From Rikenellaceae bacterium (GTDB lineage: Bacteria > Bacteroidota > Bacteroidia > Bacteroidales > Rikenellaceae): DNA of 64,000 nt. The notes beneath the pieces are model-generated. The model saw only the letters and a program-made list of their open reading frames with translations. It made no database searches and was not told where the DNA came from. The DNA lies in the NCBI GenBank assembly GCA_015059735.1, contig SUZX01000001.1:218734-282733 (forward strand), given 5' to 3'. Of this stretch, positions 56,501 to 64,000 are shown piece by piece. A program made the position numbers and the translations under genes. Each line of letters starts with the position of its first letter. Position 1 is the first letter of the stretch.

Positions 56501-57940
56501 TTATTTCTTCTTGCCGAAGAAGAAATCCAATCCGATACTCCACGAAGTCGAAGTGCGGCTGTAAATATCGGTAAATGTGCCAAGATTTTGTCCGCTAAAT
56601 GAATGTATACCTTTGTTGGTAACATCCTCATAGAAAGTCTTCATGAAACCGAGGTTCAGACGAATCTTCTCCGTGAAGTTGTACGCAACACCAAGACCTG
56701 TTGACCACGACGAAGTCGAGAAGTTCATGTCTGAATAGTATTGTTCTTCAAGGTTGTATTGCGTACGTTGTACACCTGCACTTACCAACAACTTTTTGCA
56801 AATCTGCCACTCGGCACCTACCAAATATTCGTTGGTATTGCCTTTGACGGTGCAGTTCTTAAAATATTGTGGACTCTTTGGATCTTCCTTGTCGTATAAT
56901 TTGTTCTCTGTGAAAGAGTTTTTGGCGTCTTTATCGAAGAAATGGTGCCATTCGGCAGTAACCTTTACTGGACCGCACTGACGGCTGGCTGCAATGGCAA
57001 GCAATGCAGGTGTTTGTGCGTAGGTTTTGGCTCCATCGGGGAACATTCCTCCACTGCCAAGATTTATATCATTGGTAGTGTCATTCTCCAAAGTAGTTCC
57101 CATTTTGAATTCATATTTTACCGTTGCATCCCACGCTCCTTTGTGGAATGCCAATGCAATGATCGGACTCCATGAAGTGCCTTTTTGGTCAACATTCAAT
57201 TTTTGGTTTACCATGCCTGCATAGGTTGGCTTGTTGATAGCAGTAAGAACATCTGCGGCAGAAATCATCCCATTTCCAGGGTTCAACTGCGGGTGAACAG
57301 GGTTAATTTTCATATCCGATAATTGGGCTTTGTATGAGTTGCTGGTAACACCCATGCGAAGTTGTGCTGCAACCGACAACCAATCTGTAATACGAAATGC
57401 TACACCAATATTGAATGCGAGAGTTTGGGACGATCCTTCCAACCAAAGGTTACGTGAGTATTGTGTTGTTGAAAGGCCTTCGGAGGTTAGCAGTGTCGGG
57501 AACGATGAAACGATACGTTCGAATGAAGCCAAACCGTTGTCATATTTAATTTTTCCACCTCCGCCATTTACACCCATGCCGACCATTACGGCCCAACGAT
57601 TTTTCTTCCATGTAAGGTGGAAACTTGGAATCAATGGAGAGAAGACTTCTCCCTTAAACTCAGTGTCTGTAAAACCACCGGGTAAGTTATTGCCTATTAA
57701 AAGGCTGGATGTAGTCGAACGGGTTTGATAAGCCATTTGGTTGCTGATGCCGAAATGCCAGCCGTCGGCCATAAATACAGTTCCGGCCGGATTGTGATGT
57801 ACTGCATCGGGATCGAGCGTTGTACCGCGCGCAATACTGCGCAAGAAAGCGGCACTTTGATTGGTGTTGGTCATCAAACCACCGGCAACTACCGGAAAAG
57901 CAACTGCGGCAGCGACGATCGACAAAATAAGTTTTCTCAT
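56501..57940 (-). CDS. OmpP1/FadL/TodX-family outer membrane transporter
   Basis: Signal peptide then NTNQSAAFLRSIARGTTLDPDAVHHNPAGTVFMADGWHFGISNQMAYQ; C-terminal barrel. Confidence 0.88.
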   Translation of the reverse strand: MRKLILSIVAAAVAFPVVAGGLMTNTNQSAAFLRSIARGTTLDPDAVHHNPAGTVFMADGWHFGISNQMAYQTRSTTSSLLIGNNLPGGFTDTEFKGEVFSPLIPSFHLTWKKNRWAVMVGMGVNGGGGKIKYDNGLASFERIVSSFPTLLTSEGLSTTQYSRNLWLEGSSQTLAFNIGVAFRITDWLSVAAQLRMGVTSNSYKAQLSDMKINPVHPQLNPGNGMISAADVLTAINKPTYAGMVNQKLNVDQKGTSWSPIIALAFHKGAWDATVKYEFKMGTTLENDTTNDINLGSGGMFPDGAKTYAQTPALLAIAASRQCGPVKVTAEWHHFFDKDAKNSFTENKLYDKEDPKSPQYFKNCTVKGNTNEYLVGAEWQICKKLLVSAGVQRTQYNLEEQYYSDMNFSTSSWSTGLGVAYNFTEKIRLNLGFMKTFYEDVTNKGIHSFSGQNLGTFTDIYSRTSTSWSIGLDFFFGKKK

Positions 57941-58258
57941 AACAAAATGTTTGGTTAATACTAGCAATCACTATGATGTTGATCGCGTGAAAATCGGGGG
58001 CAAATGTAGGCAAATTACTCGTTACGGCCAAACTTTTTGGACTAAATTTCTCTTAAATTGTACTAAACGACAGAATATTGGTCGATAGGTAATATTATGT
58101 ATTGATGCAATATGAAAGCCGAAATAATAGGTAGGCAACGTGAAATTTGAAACTTTCTATCGCTCAATCGGGGAATAATTTGTGGTAAGAAGTTGCTTTT
58201 TTGTAAAAACACCATATAAGATTTGGCAGAATAAAAAAAGGATATTACTTTTGCCCTC

Positions 58259-58343
58259 GGAAAGTTGGCGGAGTGGTCGATCGCGGCGGTCTTGAAAACC
58301 GTTGAACTGCAAGGTTCCGGGGGTTCGAATCCCTCACTTTCCG
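58259..58343 (+). tRNA. tRNA-Ser(TGA)
   Basis: GGAAAGTTGGCGGAGTGGTCGATCGCGGCGGTCTTGAAAACCG...long variable arm...GGTTCGAATCC...ACTTTCCG. Confidence 0.95.
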
Positions 58344-58355
58344 CAAAAGAACAGC

Positions 58356-58396
58356 ACAAAACGAGCCGGCTCAATAAAAATTAGCTGGCTCGTTTT
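58356..58396 (+). terminator. Terminator after tRNA-Ser
   Basis: AAAACGAGCCGGCT-N-AGCTGGCTCGTTTT. Confidence 0.75.
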
Positions 58397-58607
58397 GTGT
58401 GTTTCATCGGTTTCGTACTTGAATAAGATTTCAAAGGCTAACATAAGGTTAGATTTAATCAGCATGTAAAATATTAGGCTTAAATTTTGTAGATTGAGAA
58501 ATTGTATTTATATTTGATATGTAAAAACGCAATAGAATATAGATACATCTGTTGCATTTGTGATTACTAACTGGTTGTCGGCTTACAAAGGTTCAAAATA
58601 ATAATAA

Positions 58608-58671
58608 ACGACAGACAAGCAGTCAGGGATGTGCGATTATGCGCGATTCCTGAATGTCTGTGAGATGTCGT
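58608..58671. repeat. 64-bp imperfect inverted repeat
   Basis: ACGACAgacaagcagTCAGGGATgTGCGATTATGCGCgATTCCTGAatgtctgtgagaTGTCGT; outer ACGACA/TGTCGT and inner TCAGGGAT/ATTCCTGA arms pair (one G-T). Confidence 0.65.
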
Positions 58672-58758
58672 TACGATTTGAACCCCGGGTAAGCCATCTT
58701 CAACAATTAGGTCTCGCGCATATTTTGAAATTACATACATTTCAATAAATATGCCGTT

Positions 58759-59178
58759 ATGAAAAGATCTAAAACTACAAAAGAAGAGTCGAGACAAACA
58801 GGTATCTGTTTTATTCCCCGTTTAAGTACAATGTCATTAAATGAGAGCATCAAAGGATATTGTGCGAGCAATAGCCTATTCGAGCAGAAAATTTCCGAAT
58901 TTGTTGAAAACAACTATACAATAACGGAGATGGCTTATCATTGTAATATGAGTGTAACCACATTTAAGAAGAAGTTTGCAGAATACTATCATACACCCCC
59001 GCATTATTGGCAAATCAAACAGCATTTGCTAAAAGCCTCGGAGTTATTGCTATCGAAGGATTTATCAATAAAGGAGATCTGTTATAAGTGTAATTTTCAT
59101 TATTTATCACACTTTATATCGCGATTCAAACGAGAGTTTGGGATGACTCCCAAACAATATCGGAATAAATATAAATAG
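58759..59178 (+). CDS. Minimal AraC/XylS-type HTH transcriptional regulator
   Basis: ITEMAYHCNMSVTTFKKKFAEYYHTPPHYWQIKQHLLKASELLLSKDLSIKEICYKCNFHYLSHFISRFKREFGMTPKQYRNKY. Confidence 0.88.
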   Translation: MKRSKTTKEESRQTGICFIPRLSTMSLNESIKGYCASNSLFEQKISEFVENNYTITEMAYHCNMSVTTFKKKFAEYYHTPPHYWQIKQHLLKASELLLSKDLSIKEICYKCNFHYLSHFISRFKREFGMTPKQYRNKYK

Positions 59179-59201
59179 GTGGAGGAGTTGTAACCAAAGA
59201 T

Positions 59202-59229
59202 GTGGGTGTCCAAAAAAATGGACACCCAC
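59202..59229 (+). terminator. Bidirectional terminator between the AraC-type gene and purC
   Basis: GTGGGTGTCC-aaaaaaat-GGACACCCAC. Confidence 0.65.
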
Positions 59230-59254
59230 TCGCATGTTATATATGACAATACGC

Positions 59255-60202
59255 TTATAACTCGGCTAAGCACTTTGTTACATTCTTTTCGATACGAGAG
59301 AGAATATCATCGGTATCGGTAGCTTTTACAAAGTTTTCACCAGTAATGCTTTCGTACAACTCGATGTAGCGGTCGGTGATGCCGTCGATGATTTCGGGAG
59401 TCATCTCGGGAACCTGCTGCCCTTCTAAGCCTTGAAATCCGTTATCCATAAGCCATTCGCGAACAAACTCTTTGGAGAGTTGTTTCTGTTTTTCGCCTTT
59501 GGCTAAACGCTCTTCGTATCCAGCAGCATAGAAGTAGCGTGACGAATCGGGGGTATGGATTTCGTCCATGAGATAGATTTGTCCGTTCTTTTTCCCGAAT
59601 TCGTATTTGGTATCCACGAGGATAAGTCCCATTTTGGCTGCGATTTCCGTTCCTCTTTGGAAGATGGCGCGTGTATAGGTTTCGAGTTGCTCGTACTCTT
59701 CGCGACTTACGAGACCTTGTGCGATAATCTCCTCTTTGGAAATATCTTCGTCGTGTCCCTCATCGGCTTTGGTTGTGGGAGTAATGATAGGCTCCGGAAA
59801 TTTTTGGTTTTCGACCATTCCATCGGGCATGGCAACGCCGCAGATCGTACGTTTGCCGGCCTTGTACTCGCGCCATGCGTGGCCTGACAGATATCCGCGA
59901 ATTACCATTTCGACCTTGAACGGCTCGCATTTGTGTCCTACGGTAACCATTGGATCGGGTACGGCGATTTTCCAGTTGGGCAGAATATCGGTCGTGGCAT
60001 CGAGAAATTTGGCTGCGATTTGGTTGAGAACTTGGCCTTTGAACGGAATACCTTTGGGCAGGACAACATCAAAAGCCGAAATGCGATCCGATACAACCAT
60101 TACCAAATAATCGTTTCCGATGCTATATACATCGCGGACTTTACCGACATAATGACTTGTCTGTTTCGGAAAATTGAAATCGTTTTTTACGATTGCTTCC
60201 AT
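59255..60202 (-). CDS. purC: Phosphoribosylaminoimidazolesuccinocarboxamide synthase
   Basis: [68 protein letters not shown]. Confidence 0.95.
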   Translation of the reverse strand: MEAIVKNDFNFPKQTSHYVGKVRDVYSIGNDYLVMVVSDRISAFDVVLPKGIPFKGQVLNQIAAKFLDATTDILPNWKIAVPDPMVTVGHKCEPFKVEMVIRGYLSGHAWREYKAGKRTICGVAMPDGMVENQKFPEPIITPTTKADEGHDEDISKEEIIAQGLVSREEYEQLETYTRAIFQRGTEIAAKMGLILVDTKYEFGKKNGQIYLMDEIHTPDSSRYFYAAGYEERLAKGEKQKQLSKEFVREWLMDNGFQGLEGQQVPEMTPEIIDGITDRYIELYESITGENFVKATDTDDILSRIEKNVTKCLAEL

Positions 60203-60223
60203 ATTTATAAATATTAATAGTTA

Positions 60224-61903
60224 TTACTTGTTGATTTTAGCCCACGAATCTTTGAGGGTAACTGTGCGGTTGAAGACCAAATGTTCGGGAGTTGAATCAG
60301 TGTCGGGGCAGAAATAACCTACACGCTCAAACTGTACAGCTTGTCCGATGGGAATTTCGCGCAACGACGGTTCGAGATAGCCCGTAATTTTGACCATTGA
60401 TTCGGGATTGAGGTTGTCTTCCCATGTTTGTCCCTCCTCGACATCGTCGGGATTCTCTTTGGTAAAGAGCGGGTTGAAAAGGCGAATTTCAGCCTCGACG
60501 GCATCTGTCGCCGATACCCAATGAATGACACCTTTCACGCGGCGGCCATCACTTGAAGAGCCCGTCCCCGACATGGGATCATACGAACACCGCAGTTCAA
60601 TGATGTTGCCTTCGTCATCTTTGATGATCTCTTCGCATTTAATCAGATAAGAATAGCGCAGACGCACCTCACCCCCGGGTTGCAAACGGAAGAATTTCTT
60701 GGGAGGATTCTCCATGAAATCGTCACGTTCGATGTAGATTTCGCGGCCGAAAGGTATCTCGCGCGCTCCTGCTTGTTCGTCTTCTGGATTGTTTACTGCT
60801 TTGCGCATCTCGATTTTTCCCTCTTCCCAATTGGTGATTACCACTTTCAGAGGATTCAATACGGCCATACGGCGCTCGGCAACCTTGTTCAGATCCTCAC
60901 GAACGCAATATTCCAACTTCCCGAGGTCGATCACATTGTCGCGTTTGGCAACACCTACCATCTCGGCAAAGTTGCGAACCGATGCCGGCGTGTATCCCTT
61001 ACGACGCAGTGCGCAGATAGTTGGCATGCGCGGGTCATCCCAACCCATCACAGCACCCTCCTGCACAAGTTTTAACAACTTGCGTTTCGACATCATGGTA
61101 TAGGTAAGATTCAAACGGGCAAACTCGTATTGATGAGAGGGATAGATATCTAATGCCTGAATAAACCAATCGTAAAGCGGGCGGTGCACGTCGAACTCCA
61201 AAGTGCATATCGAATGGGTGATTTGCTCAATCGAGTCGCTTTGACCGTGCGCATAGTCATACATGGGGTAGATGCACCATTTGTTGCCAGTGCGATGGTG
61301 TTCGGCGTGAATAATGCGATACATGATCGGGTCTCGGAACAGCATATTGGGATGTGCCATATCGATTTTGGCGCGAAGAACTTTTGCACCATCAGCAAAC
61401 TCACCATTACGCATACGTTCGAAAAGATCAAGGTTTTCTTCGACCGAACGATTACGCCATGGGGAAGGAGTGCCCGGAACAGAAACCGTTCCTCGATTCT
61501 CGCGGATCTGCTCTTGGGTTTGATCATCGACATAGGCCAATCCTTTTTTGATCAGCTCGATCGCCCAATCGTAGAGTTGATCGAAATAATCGGAAGCGTA
61601 ACGCTCGATGGCCCAATCAAATCCCAACCATTTGATATCTCGCTTGATCGAATCGACATATTCCACATCCTCTTTGACCGGATTGGTATCATCGAAACGC
61701 AGGTTGCATTTACCCCCGTATTTCTTTGCCAGTCCGAAATTGATGCAGATACTTTTAGCATGTCCTATATGTAGATACCCGTTGGGTTCGGGCGGAAAAC
61801 GAGTTTGTACGCGTGTTTCGCCTTTGGCGATGGATTCTTCAATGATCTCCTCCAAAAAATTCAACGATTTTTCGCGAGGTACTTCGCTGGTTTCAATAGC
61901 CAT
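60224..61903 (-). CDS. glnS: Glutaminyl-tRNA synthetase
   Basis: [18 protein letters not shown] (HIGH), MSKRKL (KMSKS-like), [17 protein letters not shown]. Confidence 0.95.
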   Translation of the reverse strand: MAIETSEVPREKSLNFLEEIIEESIAKGETRVQTRFPPEPNGYLHIGHAKSICINFGLAKKYGGKCNLRFDDTNPVKEDVEYVDSIKRDIKWLGFDWAIERYASDYFDQLYDWAIELIKKGLAYVDDQTQEQIRENRGTVSVPGTPSPWRNRSVEENLDLFERMRNGEFADGAKVLRAKIDMAHPNMLFRDPIMYRIIHAEHHRTGNKWCIYPMYDYAHGQSDSIEQITHSICTLEFDVHRPLYDWFIQALDIYPSHQYEFARLNLTYTMMSKRKLLKLVQEGAVMGWDDPRMPTICALRRKGYTPASVRNFAEMVGVAKRDNVIDLGKLEYCVREDLNKVAERRMAVLNPLKVVITNWEEGKIEMRKAVNNPEDEQAGAREIPFGREIYIERDDFMENPPKKFFRLQPGGEVRLRYSYLIKCEEIIKDDEGNIIELRCSYDPMSGTGSSSDGRRVKGVIHWVSATDAVEAEIRLFNPLFTKENPDDVEEGQTWEDNLNPESMVKITGYLEPSLREIPIGQAVQFERVGYFCPDTDSTPEHLVFNRTVTLKDSWAKINK

Positions 61904-61913
61904 ACCTTATAAT

Positions 61914-63038
61914 TTATTTGTGATTTTTGCTGTTATAAACGGATTTGAGTAGTTTGACCCCTACAACTAACATTTGTTGTGTGCCGAGGGCGGTGCCGTC
62001 ATAGTGGGCAACAAATTCGGCACGCACCGATACGGTATCTTTGAAAAATGAACGGCGATAGTAAAGAGCCGTGCGGTTGTAAATATTTTCTGTTGTACGA
62101 AAGAAACTCTCGGCAGGGTAGAGTTCGCGGCCATAGTTGATAACCGTGCCATCGTCTAATGTGTGCCCATGAAAGAAAGGGTGGATATTTTGACCCACAT
62201 AGAGCCTTTCGTCGAGAGTTATTCCCCAGCGGCTCATCTTAAATGCAAACTCTCCCATGCAAGGCGTTTCCCATTTGTGGCCATAACTGCGGTCACGTTG
62301 GGCGGTGATGAGCGCACCTAATTTGATATCGAAATCGAAGAATGCATTGAATTTTACACCGATACAAGGATTGAGCAGTTGGAGATCGACCACATTCTCA
62401 TCTGCGCCTTTTCCTACCTGACTTGTTGAGTTCTCTTTCTTGCCGGCAAAATGGAACATCGAGTAGTTGAACCCGTAATAAAATTTATTCAAATAATGTC
62501 GGCCGGCTAATAAGATACGAAACTTCTCTCGGGAGATTTCCGAATACATACCTTCCCAATCGCAGACAAACTCCACATAGGAGTTACGTTGACCATTGTA
62601 TTGTGCCAATACTCCGTTGATGCGGTTGTGATTGAATCGTTCGGCTTCGGAGAAGAATGCTGTCGAGTAATCTTCGTCGTGCATTAGGTCACGAGTAAAA
62701 ATACCGGCTGCGGCTTTGATTTTTGGTGTTTGAAATTGGTAGTAAACGATTGGCTTTACCTCGGACATGAAATTTGACTCCTGCGAACCGAAATATTTGA
62801 CCATGTCTGCACCAAAAAAGAGGGCGTTTTTCTCCTCCCAGCGAACTCCGATTACAGGTGCCAAACGTGCAGCGAAGTCGGTGCCGGACTGAATATCTAC
62901 ACCCGGGACTGCAAATGTATTGTCTCCGAACTCTTTGTTATCGAAATACATCTTGAAATCACCGCCTACAAGTACCTCTTGGGCTTGTATTCCGAGAACG
63001 ATGACTGATAATACGAATGTTAAAACTACTTTTTTCAT
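61914..63038 (-). CDS. Outer membrane beta-barrel protein of unknown function
   Basis: Signal peptide MKKVVLTFVLSVIVLGIQAQ; alternating aromatic barrel-like strands. Confidence 0.6.
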   Translation of the reverse strand: MKKVVLTFVLSVIVLGIQAQEVLVGGDFKMYFDNKEFGDNTFAVPGVDIQSGTDFAARLAPVIGVRWEEKNALFFGADMVKYFGSQESNFMSEVKPIVYYQFQTPKIKAAAGIFTRDLMHDEDYSTAFFSEAERFNHNRINGVLAQYNGQRNSYVEFVCDWEGMYSEISREKFRILLAGRHYLNKFYYGFNYSMFHFAGKKENSTSQVGKGADENVVDLQLLNPCIGVKFNAFFDFDIKLGALITAQRDRSYGHKWETPCMGEFAFKMSRWGITLDERLYVGQNIHPFFHGHTLDDGTVINYGRELYPAESFFRTTENIYNRTALYYRRSFFKDTVSVRAEFVAHYDGTALGTQQMLVVGVKLLKSVYNSKNHK

Positions 63039-63125
63039 GGGAAAGTATTAAACAATTGACAAAAATAGGGAAAAGATTTCAAATTTGGTTATTTTTGTCC
63101 TTGAAATCGAATAAGAAAAGAAAAT

Positions 63126-63665
63126 ATGCGAAAAATTACTAACGAAGAGTTGCATCGGCCGACCGCAGAAGAGTATGCCGATATGGATAAAATGGCCGTA
63201 ACGGTGGTGCTTGATAACGTACGCTCGTTGCAGAATGTCGGCTCTTTTTTTCGTACTGCCGATGCGTTTGCCGTAGAGCGAATTGCATTATGTGGTATTA
63301 CGGCAACACCACCCAATCGAGATATTCATAAAACAGCTCTTGGTGCGGAATTAACCGTTTCGTGGGATTATTTTTCATCGACAGAGCAGTGTGTTGCCCA
63401 ACTGCGTGTAGCGGGTTATCGCATCTATGCCATAGAACAAGTGGAAGGAGCGACTATGCTCAATATGTTTCAAGCCGAGCGAGGTGAAAAATACGCGCTT
63501 ATTTTTGGTAACGAAGTTGCCGGTGTCGATCAGCGGGTAGTGGATTTATGCGATGGAGCAATCGAGATTCCTCAAGCAGGGGTAAAGCACTCACTGAATG
63601 TTTCGGTATCGGCCGGAGTAGTTCTGTGGAATTTTTTCAAACAGATACCCCCGAAACGAGCATAG
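63126..63665 (+). CDS. SpoU/TrmH-family RNA methyltransferase
   Basis: VVLDNVRSLQNVGSFFRTADAFAVERI, LIFGNEVAGVDQRVVDLCDGAIEIPQAGVKHSLNVSVSAGVVLW. Confidence 0.92.
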   Translation: MRKITNEELHRPTAEEYADMDKMAVTVVLDNVRSLQNVGSFFRTADAFAVERIALCGITATPPNRDIHKTALGAELTVSWDYFSSTEQCVAQLRVAGYRIYAIEQVEGATMLNMFQAERGEKYALIFGNEVAGVDQRVVDLCDGAIEIPQAGVKHSLNVSVSAGVVLWNFFKQIPPKRA

Positions 63666-64000
63666 CGCGGTATCCCAAAGTTCGGATAAAACTCTTTCAA
63701 CTTCAATCTTGCTCATATAAGCATTATTTGGTAAGAGTCTGCCACATGGGCGAAATCACAGGCGAAATCTTCACGAATGAAATACTAAGTGGGATAGACA
63801 AGACACTTCTTGCATCGGAAAATAAGTAGTTGATTACAAACAAGTTAAATCAACCATAAATGATTAATATAGCACTCTTTACGGGTGCTATTTTTATTTG
63901 TGCAAGCATCGTTGTTAATCGTTGCTAAGCCTTTTTACGCCTGTTTTTGTACCTCCTGTGTACCTCGCAAACCGAAGTGCGAAATTTCATTGGTCAGATG

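Noticed and set aside
1-64000. CRISPR arrays, rRNA operons, retrons/DGRs, transposase genes
   Set aside because: No regularly spaced repeats, rRNA sequence, reverse transcriptase motifs or DDE transposase motifs were seen.

Overview
The window is a Bacteroidales-type chromosome segment: TAnnTTTG promoters, a SusCD pair, and Bacteroidetes-style rplM and integrase sequences. I could not settle the genus. Left to right it holds: the 5' tip of rplM with its leader (1-114, minus); a cobalamin-riboswitch-controlled B12-uptake operon (BtuB, BtuG-like propeller, two more exported proteins; minus); a methylmalonyl-CoA epimerase/Na+-pumping decarboxylase operon and MeaB; glutamate decarboxylase; a sirtuin lacking the Cys tetrad; a steroid/bile-acid reductase trio (SRD5A-like 5-alpha reductase, OYE-like reductase, SDR) with a HAD phosphatase; a DUF748/AsmA-like protein; and tRNA-Pro. 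Next comes a ~19.8 kb integrated element (about 20440-40290): tyrosine recombinase, two T7-gp14/gp15-like ejection-type proteins, and a single 4958-codon 'polyvalent' gene. After it lie tRNA-Met, a K+-channel-like protein, a double-CDGSH protein, a lipoprotein, an MFS transporter, a SusCD pair, an aromatic-2-oxoacid fermentation cluster (nitrilase, IorAB, aminotransferase, PaaK, ACT), tRNA-Arg, a FadL-like porin, tRNA-Ser, a minimal AraC-type protein, purC, glnS, an outer membrane protein and a SpoU-family methyltransferase. The most unusual observations are in the mobile element. The giant gene carries methylase, SNF2 helicase, pyrophosphatase-like, metallopeptidase and ADP-ribosyltransferase-like modules. 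Its 3' end is fused in frame to the catalytic domain of a second, diverged integrase. Two protein-like ORFs are overprinted in the same alternative frame inside its linkers. The steroid reductase trio is the best metabolic finding. All family calls are by motif recognition only; no database search was run.
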